Positions 39,970 to 49,374 of a DNA stretch of 64,000 nucleotides are shown in pieces. The translations under genes and the position numbers were made by a program. Position 1 is the first letter of the stretch; each line of letters begins with the position of its first letter. The notes below the pieces were generated by a model. The model worked only from the letters and a program-made list of their open reading frames with translations. It did no database searches and was not told where the DNA came from. The DNA comes from Streptomyces diastatochromogenes (GTDB lineage Bacteria > Actinomycetota > Actinomycetes > Streptomycetales > Streptomycetaceae), in assembly GCF_002242805.1 (NCBI RefSeq), contig NZ_MCGQ01000029.1, positions 163,349 through 227,348 of the forward strand, written 5' to 3'.

Positions 39970-42339
39970 ATGACTTCTGCGCGACCCGGACCGGGGGTGC
40001 CCACGGCCACCTACCGGCTGCAACTCCAGCCCGCGTTCCCGTTCGCCGCCGCCGCGGCGGCCGTACCGTACCTGGCGTCGCTCGGCGTCTCGCACCTGCA
40101 CCTGTCGCCCGTCCTGGATGCGGTCCCGGGCTCCACGCACGGCTACGACGTCGTGGACCCCGCGCGCGTGCGCGAGGAACTGGGCGGTGAGGAGGGGCTG
40201 CGCGCGCTCGCGCACACCGCTCGGGAGCACGGCCTGGGCCTGGTGGTGGACATCGTGCCGAACCACATGGCCATGGCACCGCGGCACAACCACGCCCTGT
40301 GGGAGGTGCTGCGCGAGGGGCCCGGGTCGCCCTACGCGCGCTGGTTCGACATCGACTGGGAGGCGCAGGGCGGACGCCTGCTGCTGCCCGTGCTCGGCGG
40401 GCCGGTCGGGACGGAGCTGAACCACCTGGTGGTCGACGACGGTGTCCTGCGCTACCACGACCACGCGTTCCCGCTCCGGGCGGGCACCGAGGAACTGCCG
40501 CTGCCGCAGCTCCTGGACGCGCAGTGGTACCGCCCGGTGTGGTGGCGGCTGGCCCGCACCGAGCTGAACTACCGGCGTTTCTTCAGCATCTCGGAGCTGA
40601 TCGGGGTGCGGGTCGAGGACCCGGAGGTGTTCGACGCCACCCACGCCAAGATCCTGCAGCTGATGGCGGAGGGCGTGGTCGACGGGCTGCGGATCGACCA
40701 TCCCGACGGGCTCGCGGACCCCGACGGCTACCTGGAGCGGCTGCACGAGGCGACCGGCGGGCGCTGGACGGTCGTGGAGAAGATCCTCGCCGACGGTGAG
40801 CACCTGCCCGCCTCGTGGCCCGTCGCGGGCACCACGGGCTACGACGCCCTGCGCCATGTCGACGGCCTGTTCACGGACCGCACCGGGGCGTATCGACTGC
40901 TCGGGCGGTACCGGGCGTTCGCGGCGCCGCAGACGGACCGGGGCGGCGACTGGGAGGCCACGGTGCGGCGGGCCGCCTACAAGGTGATCACGCACGAGCT
41001 GGCCGCCGAGACCGACCGGCTCACCCGGGTGGCCGCCCGGCTGTGCGCCGCCTCCCCGGACCTCTCGCTGCGCGACCGGGCGCCCTGGGCACTGCGCACG
41101 GCCCTGGAGGAGCTGCTGGTCCGGCTGCGGGTGTACCGCCCGTACGCCTCCGGTGACGCTGCCGCCGTCGTCACCGAGGAGGCCGCCGAGGAGGCCCGGC
41201 CGGCCTTCGCGGTGCCCGAGGAGGCCGAGGCCGTCGGCATCGTGCGCCGGCTGCTGGTCGAGGCGCCCGGTGGCGGGCCGGCGACGGACCAAGCCGGCCG
41301 GGCGGAGTTCCGCATCCGGTTCGCGCAGACCGCGTCGGCGCTGCGCGCCAAGGCCGTGGAGGACACGGCGTTCTACCGCTATGTGCCGCTGCTGTCGGCG
41401 GCCGAGGTGGGCGGCGATCCGGGAGCGCCCGGCGTGTCCCCCGAGGACTTCCACGCGTACTGCGCGCGCGTGCAGCGCGACTGGCCGGCCACCGGCACGG
41501 TCGTGTCCACCCATGACACCAAGCGCAGCGCCGATGTCCGCGCGGCCCTGGCCGTGCTCACCGAATGCCCGGACCGCTGGGCCGAGTTGCTCGCCGAGGT
41601 GACCCTGGCCGAGGAGGGCGTGCCCGACGGGCAGCTGGCCTGGGCGGCCTGGCAGACGGTGTTCGGGCTGGGCCCGGCGGAGGAGGGGCGGGTCCAGGGG
41701 GCGCTGCTGAAGCATGTGCGCGAGGCCGGCATGTACACGAGCTGGACGGAGCAGGAGCCGCCCTACGAGGAGGCGGTGGCGGCCTTCGTCACGGCCGGGC
41801 CCTGCGGGCCGCCGGGGGAGCGGGTGACCGCCTTCCGCAAGGCGCTGGAGCCGCATGTCCGGGCCAACGTCCTGGGCACCGCGCTGGTCCATCTGACGAT
41901 GCCGGGCGTGCCGGACCTGTACCAGGGCACGGAGGGCGAGTACCGGGCACTGGTGGACCCGGACAACCGGCGACCGGTGTCGTTCCCCCCTGCGGCGCCC
42001 GGCGAGAAGAACGCGCTGACGGCGGCGGCGCTACGGCTGCGCGCGCGACGGCCCGACGCCTTCGGACCGTCGGCGACGTACGCCCCGCTCACCGCGGACG
42101 GGCCGGCAGCGGAGCACTGCGTGGCGTTCGCACGCTCCGGAGCGGTGATCACGGCGGTGACCCGGCTGTCCCTGCGACTCGCGGAGTCGGGCGGCTGGCG
42201 GGAGACACGGCTGGACCTGCCGCCGGGGCGCTGGGCGGACGTACTGGCCCCGGGACGGGAGTTCACGGGCCACGCGCGCGTGGCGGACCTTTTCGACCGG
42301 CTGCCGGTGGCGCTGCTGGAGCGGACAGCCGAGGACTGA
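39970..42339 (+). CDS. treY: Maltooligosyl trehalose synthase
   Basis: This 789-residue GH13 enzyme converts the reducing-end glucose of maltodextrins into a terminal trehalose unit. It begins with the TreY hallmark PTATYRLQLQPAFPF and has DIVPNHMA, DGLRIDHPDGL (nucleophile), VVEKILADGE (acid/base) and the conserved TEDTAFYR-like block seen as VEDTAFYRYVPLLS. It works between GlgX upstream and TreZ downstream. The 3' end has been tandemly duplicated into the intergenic region. GC-rich start region lacks a clear ribosome site. Confidence 0.95.
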   Translation: MTSARPGPGVPTATYRLQLQPAFPFAAAAAAVPYLASLGVSHLHLSPVLDAVPGSTHGYDVVDPARVREELGGEEGLRALAHTAREHGLGLVVDIVPNHMAMAPRHNHALWEVLREGPGSPYARWFDIDWEAQGGRLLLPVLGGPVGTELNHLVVDDGVLRYHDHAFPLRAGTEELPLPQLLDAQWYRPVWWRLARTELNYRRFFSISELIGVRVEDPEVFDATHAKILQLMAEGVVDGLRIDHPDGLADPDGYLERLHEATGGRWTVVEKILADGEHLPASWPVAGTTGYDALRHVDGLFTDRTGAYRLLGRYRAFAAPQTDRGGDWEATVRRAAYKVITHELAAETDRLTRVAARLCAASPDLSLRDRAPWALRTALEELLVRLRVYRPYASGDAAAVVTEEAAEEARPAFAVPEEAEAVGIVRRLLVEAPGGGPATDQAGRAEFRIRFAQTASALRAKAVEDTAFYRYVPLLSAAEVGGDPGAPGVSPEDFHAYCARVQRDWPATGTVVSTHDTKRSADVRAALAVLTECPDRWAELLAEVTLAEEGVPDGQLAWAAWQTVFGLGPAEEGRVQGALLKHVREAGMYTSWTEQEPPYEEAVAAFVTAGPCGPPGERVTAFRKALEPHVRANVLGTALVHLTMPGVPDLYQGTEGEYRALVDPDNRRPVSFPPAAPGEKNALTAAALRLRARRPDAFGPSATYAPLTADGPAAEHCVAFARSGAVITAVTRLSLRLAESGGWRETRLDLPPGRWADVLAPGREFTGHARVADLFDRLPVALLERTAED

Positions 42340-42522
42340 GGTGCTGACGCCCGCTCAGCCGACCTGCCCGGCGGGCAGGGCGCAGTCCTCGTTCAGGGCG
42401 GTACGCGCGCGCGGCAGACCCAGTCGAACGGCTGCCGGTTTCGCTGCTGGAGCCGACCGGTCAGGGCTGAGGGACTGACGCCCCCTCAGCCGACCCGCGC
42501 GGCGGGCACGTCGCACGCCTCG
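42261..42522. repeat. Diverged tandem duplication (about 130 bp) at the treY / LysR 3' ends
   Basis: Copy 1 (42261-42390) covers the end of treY, the gap and a phantom LysR tail. Copy 2 (42391-42522) repeats the same order with an offset of 131 bases and ends in the real LysR 3' end. The shared stretches include CTGCCGGT-GCTGCTGGAG, the TGAGG stop region, CTGACGCCC-CTCAGCCGACC and GCGGCGGGCA. Copy 1 on the minus strand still encodes a tail similar to the LysR C-terminus. Copies align without gaps over more than 100 bases but have many substitutions, so the event is old. Confidence 0.75.
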
Positions 42523-43427
42523 TACTCCCGCACGACGGCCGCCCCCAGCGAGGGCCACGCGGCACGCAGGAGATCCACGAAGGCCTCGGCGGCCCCGGTG
42601 GGCGGTACGCGCGCGTAGATCGTCAGGGCGCGTTTCCAGGCCGGGTCGGGGGTGAGGACGACGCAGTCCTCGCCGACGGCGCCCCGTACGACGTGGGCGG
42701 GCGCCACGCACACCCCGACCCCGGCGGCGGCCATGCGCACGGCCGTGGAGGTGTGCTCGGTCCACACGGCCGTCCGGGGGCGGTATCCGGCCCGTCCGCA
42801 CGCCCAGTCGAGGAAGCGCTCGCCGTGGACGACGGGTTCCATGGCGCAGCGGATCCAGGCGCGGTCGGCGAGTTCGGGCAGCGTCACCCTCGTACGGCCG
42901 GCGAGCCGGTCGTCGAAGGGCACGACGAGGACGAGTTCCTCCTCGCCGACGGGTACGACGGTGCCGGGCGCGCCGACGGGCTCGGGGCCGATCGCGAGGT
43001 CGGCGGTGCCGCGCTGGACGGCCTCCTCCAGGGCCTCGGAGGTGGCGTACTCGTGCAGCCGCAGCAGGACCCTGGGATGGGCCGTACGCCAGCGGGCGAA
43101 GACGTCGGGGAGCGCGCCGACGGCGATGGAGTGCAGGGCCGCGATGTGCAGCTCACCGCCCTCGGCGCCGGCGGCGGCGCGGGCCGCGCGGCAGGCCTGG
43201 GCGGCGCTGCGGACGGCGAGTTCGGCGTGCGGCAGGAAGGCACGGCCCATAGGGGTGAGGCGCACTCCGCGCGGCATGCGCTCCAGCAGGGCGCCGCCGA
43301 CCGTCTTCTCCAGGGCCTTGATCTGGTGCGAGAGCGCGGGCTGGGTGACGTGGAGCAGCTCCGCCGCGCGCGTGAAGGACGCCTGCTCGACGACCGTCAG
43401 GAAGTACTCCATCTGCCGCAGGCTCAA
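42486..43427 (-). CDS. LysR family transcriptional regulator
   Basis: A 313-residue LTTR: HTH ASFTRAAELLHVTQPALSHQI near residues 15-35, and an effector domain with DLAIGPEPVGAPG. The conserved beginning SLRQMEYFLTVVEQ is reached only from the TTG at 43427, which has GGGAGG eight bases upstream; ATG 43412 would cut off part of the first helix. It is divergent from the lipoamide dehydrogenase-like gene 87 bases away and probably controls it. Its 3' end is part of a tandem duplication. Confidence 0.88.
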   Translation of the reverse strand: MSLRQMEYFLTVVEQASFTRAAELLHVTQPALSHQIKALEKTVGGALLERMPRGVRLTPMGRAFLPHAELAVRSAAQACRAARAAAGAEGGELHIAALHSIAVGALPDVFARWRTAHPRVLLRLHEYATSEALEEAVQRGTADLAIGPEPVGAPGTVVPVGEEELVLVVPFDDRLAGRTRVTLPELADRAWIRCAMEPVVHGERFLDWACGRAGYRPRTAVWTEHTSTAVRMAAAGVGVCVAPAHVVRGAVGEDCVVLTPDPAWKRALTIYARVPPTGAAEAFVDLLRAAWPSLGAAVVREYEACDVPAARVG

Positions 43428-43458
43428 CTCCGCGCCCTCCCATGAAGATCCTGCATGG

Positions 43459-43494
43459 GTTCCACAAGAACATTGCCTTGGACTCATGGCAAGG
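43459..43494. promoter_or_regulatory. LysR-type box between LysR gene and flavoprotein gene
   Basis: CCTTG-N9-CAAGG at 43476-43494 contains the T-N11-A core of LysR sites. A second inverted repeat, GTTC-CACAA-GAAC, lies at 43459-43471. Their position between the divergent starts suits recognition and activation sites. Confidence 0.5.
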
Positions 43495-43514
43495 GGCGGG
43501 CGGAGGGTGGGGCC

Positions 43515-44948
43515 ATGAGCATGAACACACCGGACGTCATCGTCATCGGCGGGGGCACGGGCGGGTACAGCACCGCCCTGCGCGCCGCCTCCCTCGGGCT
43601 CGACGTCGCGCTGGTCGAGCGCGACAAGGTCGGCGGAACCTGTCTGCACCGGGGCTGCATCCCGAGCAAGGCGATGCTGCACGCCGCCGAACTCGTCGAC
43701 GGCATCGCCGAGGCCCGCGAACGCTGGGGCGTGAAGGCGACGCTGGAATCCGTGGACTGGCCGGCGCTCACGGCCACCCGGGACGACATCGTGGCGCGCA
43801 ACCACAAGGGCGTGGAGGCACATCTGGCACACGCGGGCGTGCGGGTGGTGCGGGGCAGCGCGCGGCTGACGGGGGCACGCACGGTGCGCGTGGAGGACGT
43901 GCACGAAGGTTCCACGCCCGGCGTGCACGACTTCACCGCGCGCCGGGGAATCGTCCTTGCCACCGGCTCGCGACCGCGCACGCTCCCGGGGCTCGTGTCC
44001 GACGGACGGCGCGTGGTGACCAGTGACGACGCGTTGTTCGCGCCCGGGCTCCCGGGGTCCGTGCTGGTGCTGGGCGGGGGTGCGATCGGGGTGGAGTACG
44101 CCTCCTTCCACCGGTCGATGGGCGCGGAGGTCACCCTCGTGGAGGCCGCCGACCGGATCGTGCCGCTGGAGGACGCCGACGTGAGCCGGCATCTGACCCG
44201 CGGTCTGAAGAAGCGGGGCGTGGACGTGCGGGCGGGCGCGCGGCTGCTGGACGCGGAGGTGCTGGAGAACGGCGTACGCGCCCGTGTGCGCACCGCGCGC
44301 GGGGAGACCCGGACCGTGGAGGCGGAGCGGCTGCTGGTGGCCGTCGGCCGGGTCCCGGTCACCGAGGGCCTGGACCTCGCGGCCGCCGGCCTGACGACGG
44401 ACGAGCGGGGGTTCGTCGCACCGGCGGACTGGAGCCGGCTGGAGACGGCCGTGCCCGGCATCCATGTCGTGGGCGACCTGCTGCCGCCGCCCTCGCTCGG
44501 CCTGGCCCACGCCTCCTTCGCGGAGGGCCTGCTGGTGGCCGAGACGCTGGCGGGGCTGCCGTCGGCTCCGGTGGACTACGCGGCGGTGCCCCGGGTGACG
44601 TACTCGTCGCCGCAGACCGCCTCCGTGGGGCTCGGCGAGGCGGAGGCACGCGCGCGTGGGCACGAGGTCGAGGTCAACACGATGCCGCTGACCGCCGTGG
44701 CCAAGGGGATGGTGCACGGGCAGGGCGGCATGGTGAAGGTGGTCGCCGAGGCCGGCGGCGGGCAGGTGCTCGGTATACACCTGGTGGGCCCGAACGTGTC
44801 GGAGATGATCGCGGAGAGCCAGCTGATCGTCGGCTGGGACGCCCAGCCCTCGGACGTGGCCCGGCACGTGCACGCGCATCCCACGCTGTCGGAGGCGGTG
44901 GGCGAGGTGTTCCTGACGCTCGCGGGACGCGGCCTGCACCAGCAGTGA
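43515..44948 (+). CDS. lpd: Dihydrolipoyl dehydrogenase (lipoamide dehydrogenase family)
   Basis: A 477-residue FAD-dependent disulfide oxidoreductase. FAD-binding VIVIGGGTGGYSTALRAASL, the redox pair GGTCLHRGCIPSK (C-x4-C), NAD-binding VLVLGGGAIGVEYASF, and the C-terminal HAHPTLSEA with the catalytic His-Glu pair are all present. It should reoxidise dihydrolipoamide of 2-oxoacid dehydrogenase or glycine cleavage complexes, producing NADH. No E1/E2 genes are adjacent, so which complex it serves is unclear. GGAGGGTGGGG precedes the ATG. Probably controlled by the divergent LysR. Confidence 0.9.
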   Translation: MSMNTPDVIVIGGGTGGYSTALRAASLGLDVALVERDKVGGTCLHRGCIPSKAMLHAAELVDGIAEARERWGVKATLESVDWPALTATRDDIVARNHKGVEAHLAHAGVRVVRGSARLTGARTVRVEDVHEGSTPGVHDFTARRGIVLATGSRPRTLPGLVSDGRRVVTSDDALFAPGLPGSVLVLGGGAIGVEYASFHRSMGAEVTLVEAADRIVPLEDADVSRHLTRGLKKRGVDVRAGARLLDAEVLENGVRARVRTARGETRTVEAERLLVAVGRVPVTEGLDLAAAGLTTDERGFVAPADWSRLETAVPGIHVVGDLLPPPSLGLAHASFAEGLLVAETLAGLPSAPVDYAAVPRVTYSSPQTASVGLGEAEARARGHEVEVNTMPLTAVAKGMVHGQGGMVKVVAEAGGGQVLGIHLVGPNVSEMIAESQLIVGWDAQPSDVARHVHAHPTLSEAVGEVFLTLAGRGLHQQ

Positions 44949-45082
44949 GCCCCCGGATCGCGGCGGTTCGGTACCGCCCGTGAATGCGTCCGGGCGCCCC
45001 CTGGAGCCTCCCCGCCGGATGCTTGACAGTTCACCCATGCCGTGCGGCACTGGGAGGGCGAAGCCGGGCGGACAAGTCGGGG

Positions 45083-46333
45083 GTGAGTCTCCTGCCGGAG
45101 CTGCGCTACCCCAGCGTTCCCGAACTGATCGCCTCCGCACGGGCGTTGGCCGCTCAGGAGCCCGGGCTGTGCTCGCTCAGACAGGTGGGCGTCTCGCGAG
45201 CCGGCCGACCTCTGCACCTGCTGTCGGTGGGACACGCCCGCCGCGCCGTGCTGGTCGTCGCGGGCGCCCACGCCAACGAGCCGACGGGCGGCTCCACCCT
45301 CCGGGTCCTGGCCGAACGCGTGCTGGCCGAGCGGGAGTTGCGGACCGGAACCTCCTGGCACTTCCTGCTCTGCGCCGACCCGGACGGCGCGAGTCTGCAT
45401 GTGACCCCGGCGCCGCGCAGCCTGCTCGACTACCACCTCGGCTTCTACCGGCCGACCGGCGCGGAGCAGCCGGAGTGGTCCCCGGCGGTGCTGCCGCCGG
45501 ACCGCCTGCCGCCCGAGACCCGGACCCTGACCGGGGTCATCGACGAACTGCGCCCCTACCTCCAGGTGACCCTGCACGGCACCGATCTGGGCGGCAGCTG
45601 GGTGCAGTTGACGAAGGACGTGCCCGGCCTCGCGGAGCCGTTCGCCAAGTCCGCCGCCGAGCTGCACATACCGGTCGAGACGGGTGCCTCGGACGCCGCG
45701 GGCTGGCCTGCCTCGGGGCCCGGGGTGCATGTGATGCCCGGCCCGGAGACGGGCGTCGCCTATCCGAGCATGCCGGACGACGCCCGGCACAGCACCTGGT
45801 ACCACGCGCACCGCTACGGCGGTCTGACGGCCGTGGTGGAGGTGCCGATGTGGGCCAGCGACCTGGTGGACGACCCGGCGCCGCACCCGGCTCCGGCGGC
45901 GGCGATGCGCCGCCTGGCCCAGCGGCTGCTGCGGGACTCGCTGGAGGTGGAGCGGGTGCTCGCCGAGGCGCTGCCCCGGCTGGAGGGTGCGGACGGGCCG
46001 CTGCTGCGGGCCTCGCAGTGGGCGCTGGAGCTGATACCGGGCCTGGCGCAGGACTGGATCCACACACCGCCGGCCGCCACGACGATGGCGTACGTGGGCA
46101 GTGTGGACGCCTTCGGGCGGCGGCTGCCGCTACGGGCGGCGGCGATGCTGCTGCGGGTGCTGCGGGAGACGGACGACCGGGCGGCACCCCGGCTCGAACA
46201 GCTGGTCGCCTCCTGGTGCGAGGCCTTCGCGGAGCGTTTCCGGGCCCGCTGGGTGCCGTTGGAGAACCAGGTGGAGCACCAGTCCCGGACCGTGCTCGTA
46301 GCCGCCCAGCAGGCCCGTGAACGGGCGGCGTGA
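45083..46333 (+). CDS. M14 family zinc carboxypeptidase
   Basis: The 416-residue protein has the M14 zinc site: GAHANEPTGG gives H-x-x-E, and TLHGTDLGG supplies the third ligand. The catalytic Glu is probably in VEVPMWASDL. There is no signal peptide, so it is likely cytoplasmic, unlike secreted digestive carboxypeptidases; such proteins may trim peptides or peptidoglycan-derived peptides. GTG 45083 is chosen because the conserved region (LLPELRYPSVPELI) begins there; in-frame sequence further upstream is unconserved in character. Confidence 0.82.
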   Translation: MSLLPELRYPSVPELIASARALAAQEPGLCSLRQVGVSRAGRPLHLLSVGHARRAVLVVAGAHANEPTGGSTLRVLAERVLAERELRTGTSWHFLLCADPDGASLHVTPAPRSLLDYHLGFYRPTGAEQPEWSPAVLPPDRLPPETRTLTGVIDELRPYLQVTLHGTDLGGSWVQLTKDVPGLAEPFAKSAAELHIPVETGASDAAGWPASGPGVHVMPGPETGVAYPSMPDDARHSTWYHAHRYGGLTAVVEVPMWASDLVDDPAPHPAPAAAMRRLAQRLLRDSLEVERVLAEALPRLEGADGPLLRASQWALELIPGLAQDWIHTPPAATTMAYVGSVDAFGRRLPLRAAAMLLRVLRETDDRAAPRLEQLVASWCEAFAERFRARWVPLENQVEHQSRTVLVAAQQARERAA

Positions 46334-46357
46334 GGCCTCCACGCCGCCACCTCACGC
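46328..46357. terminator. Hairpin terminator overlapping the M14 peptidase stop
   Basis: GCGTGAGG and CCTCACGC form an eight-bp stem with a 14-base loop between the converging M14 and SSI genes. The left arm includes the TGA stop codon. Confidence 0.6.
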
Positions 46358-46385
46358 GCATCCCGCGCCCGCCGCGCTGCGGGGC

Positions 46386-46799
46386 TCAGCCGTCCAGGGC
46401 GAAGACCGCTCCCGTCCGCGCGTTCATGACGCACTTGCTGGAGTACGTCTCCTGGTAGTCGACCGGCCGTCCGTTCCACTGCCCGCGCGCGTGGACGGTC
46501 ACGGGAGCGAAGATCATCGGGCAGAAGACCTTCTTGGCCGGGATGCGTGCGATGTCGCCGTGGGCGGCCGCGAGTTCGGTGCAGGCCTCGGCCGCGCGCG
46601 GGTGTCCGAGGGGCGGGTCGCACAGCAGCAGCGTGCCGCGCGTGTAGCCGGTCTGGGCGTCGCCGCGGGTGACGGTGAGGTCGAGCCAGTTGCCGTGAAG
46701 GCTGTCGCGGGGTGCGGCCTGGGCCGGGCCCGCGGCGAGGAGACCGACGGAGGCCAGCAGGGCGCCTGCCGCCGCCGTCGCTCGGGTGATGTACGTCAT
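46386..46799 (-). CDS. Subtilisin inhibitor-like (SSI family) secreted protease inhibitor
   Basis: A 137-residue exported protein: signal peptide to about residue 28 (LLAAGPAQA), then a mature SSI fold of about 109 residues. The disulfide pairs are LLCDPPLGHPRAAEACTEL and FCPM...SSKCVMN. The reactive site is CPM-IF, so P1 is Met, predicting inhibition of subtilisin- and chymotrypsin-like proteases. SSI proteins protect Streptomyces from its own secreted proteases and block transglutaminase maturation enzymes. Confidence 0.93.
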   Translation of the reverse strand: MTYITRATAAAGALLASVGLLAAGPAQAAPRDSLHGNWLDLTVTRGDAQTGYTRGTLLLCDPPLGHPRAAEACTELAAAHGDIARIPAKKVFCPMIFAPVTVHARGQWNGRPVDYQETYSSKCVMNARTGAVFALDG

Positions 46800-46902
46800 T
46801 CCCGAAGCATCGACGCGGCGGCCCGCGTTCCGCACCCCGACTCACCCGAACGGGACCGTACGGGCGCACAGCGGTGCGTCAGTTCGAATGCGGGACGGTG
46901 TC

Positions 46903-47454
46903 TCAGTCCGCCGAGAGCCGGAAGGCGATCCGTCCGAAGCCGACCTGGTCGCCCTCGCGGACCACGACGGCGCCCACCACACGGCGGCCGTTGACCGTGG
47001 TGCCGTTGGTGGACCCGAGGTCCCTGAGGACCCACATGCCGCCCTGGCGGCGCAGTTCGGCGTGCACGCGGGAGACGGTCTCGTGGTTCAGGCGCAGCCC
47101 GTTCGCGGGGTCGCGGCCGATGCGCAGCGGATGGCCGTTCGCCGGCTGCGGCAGCCGCAGCTTGGGCAGCCGCTCGGCCTGCCAGGCCCGGCGCAGCCGT
47201 ACGGTGAAGCCGGAGACGGCCTCGACGGTGCCGAAGACCGCGCGCGAGAGGCGGTTCTCGCGGGGCAGGTCGGCGGTGAGGGCGGCGAGTTCGTCGGCGC
47301 GGCGTGCGGCCAGCGCGAGTTCCATGCGGCGTACGAACGTGTCGTGCGACAGGCGGCCCATGGCGACGCCGTCTCGCAGCACCTGCAGCGCCTTGTCGCG
47401 CTCCGCGTCGGACAACCGCGCGGGGTACGTGGGGAACTCGAAGGACGACGTCAC
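46903..47454 (-). CDS. DUF1707 and FHA domain protein
   Basis: This 183-residue cytoplasmic protein has an N-terminal DUF1707 (ARLSDAERDKALQVLRDGV, residues about 12-65) and a C-terminal FHA domain (about 105-175) with the phosphothreonine-binding residues in RIGRDPANGLRLNHETVSR and STNGTTVNG. It should bind Ser/Thr-kinase-phosphorylated partners. No kinase gene is nearby. It faces away from treZ, so the 174-base gap holds two promoters. Confidence 0.9.
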   Translation of the reverse strand: MTSSFEFPTYPARLSDAERDKALQVLRDGVAMGRLSHDTFVRRMELALAARRADELAALTADLPRENRLSRAVFGTVEAVSGFTVRLRRAWQAERLPKLRLPQPANGHPLRIGRDPANGLRLNHETVSRVHAELRRQGGMWVLRDLGSTNGTTVNGRRVVGAVVVREGDQVGFGRIAFRLSAD

Positions 47455-47628
47455 GCTGGTGATTGTCGGTCAGTGAACCCGTGGTGTCCAGAAACGAGGG
47501 AAACGGTTACCGCACGCGCATCGTTCCACGACACCTGCCGGAAAAGAGGGGATTCGAAAGCGGATTGATCGCTTTCGCGGCACGATGGACGGGCTACATC
47601 ACGGTGAGCAGACGAAGGGGAACCGTCC

Positions 47629-49374
47629 GTGCAGTTCGAGGTGTGGGCACCGCAGGCAGACCGTGTGACGCTCCATTGCGACGGCGCCACGCGCGCGTTG
47701 GAGCGCGCTTCCGGACGCGACGGCTGGTGGACGGGGGAGGCACAGGCTCAGGACGGCTCGCGGTACGGGTTCGCGCTGGACGACGGTCCAGTGCTGCCGG
47801 ATCCGCGTTCGCGCCGTCAACCGGACGGTCCGGACGGCTTGAGCGCGGTCGTCGACCACGGGCGCCACGCGTGGCGTTCCGCCTGGGCGGGGCGCGAGCT
47901 GCCGGGCGCGGTGCTCTACGAGCTGCACGTGGGCACGTACACCCGCGAGGGCACCCTCGACGCGGCCGCCGGGCGTCTTGAGCACCTGGCGGAACTGGGT
48001 GTCACCCATGTGGAGTTGATGCCGCTGTGTCCCTTCCCGGGGCGGCACGGCTGGGGGTACGAGGGGGTGTCGCTGTGGGCGGTGCACGAGCCGTACGGCG
48101 GCCCCGAGGCGCTGAAGCGGTTCGTGGACCGGGCGCACGAACTGGGCCTGGGTGTCGTGCTGGACGTCGTACACAACCATCTGGGCCCGTCGGGCAACCA
48201 TCTGCCGCGGTTCGGGCCGTACTTCACGGACACGCACCACACGCCCTGGGGTGCCGCGGTGAACCTGGACGCGCCCGGTTCGGACGAGGTGCGCGCGTAC
48301 CTCGTGGGCAGCGCGCTGGCGTGGCTGCGGGACTACCGGATCGACGGGCTGCGCCTGGACGCGGTGCACGCGCTGCACGACACGCGCGCGTGCCACTTCC
48401 TGGAGGAGCTGTCGACGGCCGTCGACGGCCTCGCGGGTGAGCTGGACCGCCCGCTGTTCCTGATCGCCGAGTCCGACCTGAACGACCCGCGGATCATCAC
48501 CCCGCGCGCGGAGCACGGCCTCGGGCTGCAGGCCCAGTGGAACGACGACTTCCATCACGCCCTGCACTCCGCGCTGGCCGGCGAGTCCCAGGGCTACTAC
48601 GCCGACTTCGCGCGCGCTCCGCTCGCCGCGCTCGCCAAGACGCTCACCGGCGGCTACTTCCACGACGGCACGTACTCGAGCTTCCGTGGCCGCGGCCACG
48701 GCCGGCCGCTGGACCGCGCGCGGGTGGCCGCGCACCGGCTGCTGGGCTACAGCCAGACCCACGACCAGGTCGGCAACCGCGCTCAGGGGGACCGGCTCTC
48801 CGCCCTGCTCTCCTCCGGTCTGCTGGCCTGCGCGGCCACGCTCACGCTGACCGCGCCGTTCACGCCGATGCTGTTCATGGGCGAGGAGTGGGCGGCGGGC
48901 ACGCCCTGGCAGTTCTTCACCGACCACACGGATCCGGAGCTGGCCGACGCGGTACGGCGGGGCAGGCGGCGGGAGTTCGCGCAGCACGGGTGGGCCGAGG
49001 AGGACGTACCGGACCCGCAGGACCCGGCGACCCGGGAGCGGTCCTGTCTCGACTGGTCGGAGCCGGAACGCGAGCCCCACGCGCGCGTGCTGGCCTGGTA
49101 CCGGCGGCTGATCGAGCTGCGCCGGGAGCAGCCGGACCTCACCGATCCCGACCTGGCGGACACCAAGGTGGCGTACGACGAGGAGGCCCGCTGGCTGGCG
49201 TTCCGGCGCGGGGACGTGCGGGTGGCGGTGAACCTGGGCAAGGAGCCGGCGGCGATCCCGCTGGGCACCGGGCGGGTGCGGGTTCTCGCCGCCTGGGACC
49301 CGGTGGCGGCACCGGGCCCGGACGGGCTGCTGCAAGTGCCCGGGGAGTCGTGCGTGGTGCTGGTCCAGCCCTAG
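47629..49374 (+). CDS. treZ: Maltooligosyltrehalose trehalohydrolase
   Basis: A 581-residue GH13 enzyme that releases trehalose from the maltooligosyl-trehalose made by TreY. The N-terminal carbohydrate-binding domain (FEVWAPQADRVTLHC) is followed by GH13 regions DVVHNHLGPSG, DGLRLDAVHALHD (nucleophile), FLIAESDLNDPR (acid/base) and SQTHDQVGNR. It starts at a GTG with AGGGGAA upstream. The stop overlaps the opposing kinase gene by four bases. With glgX and treY it completes the glycogen-to-trehalose route. Confidence 0.95.
   Translation: MQFEVWAPQADRVTLHCDGATRALERASGRDGWWTGEAQAQDGSRYGFALDDGPVLPDPRSRRQPDGPDGLSAVVDHGRHAWRSAWAGRELPGAVLYELHVGTYTREGTLDAAAGRLEHLAELGVTHVELMPLCPFPGRHGWGYEGVSLWAVHEPYGGPEALKRFVDRAHELGLGVVLDVVHNHLGPSGNHLPRFGPYFTDTHHTPWGAAVNLDAPGSDEVRAYLVGSALAWLRDYRIDGLRLDAVHALHDTRACHFLEELSTAVDGLAGELDRPLFLIAESDLNDPRIITPRAEHGLGLQAQWNDDFHHALHSALAGESQGYYADFARAPLAALAKTLTGGYFHDGTYSSFRGRGHGRPLDRARVAAHRLLGYSQTHDQVGNRAQGDRLSALLSSGLLACAATLTLTAPFTPMLFMGEEWAAGTPWQFFTDHTDPELADAVRRGRRREFAQHGWAEEDVPDPQDPATRERSCLDWSEPEREPHARVLAWYRRLIELRREQPDLTDPDLADTKVAYDEEARWLAFRRGDVRVAVNLGKEPAAIPLGTGRVRVLAAWDPVAAPGPDGLLQVPGESCVVLVQP

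Noticed and set aside
39898..41892. 664-codon ORF antisense to treY
   Set aside because: Shadow ORF with no recognisable domain.
43428..45140. LysR extension back to 45140
   Set aside because: It crosses the divergent promoter and the whole lpd gene; only the part from 43427 looks like LysR.
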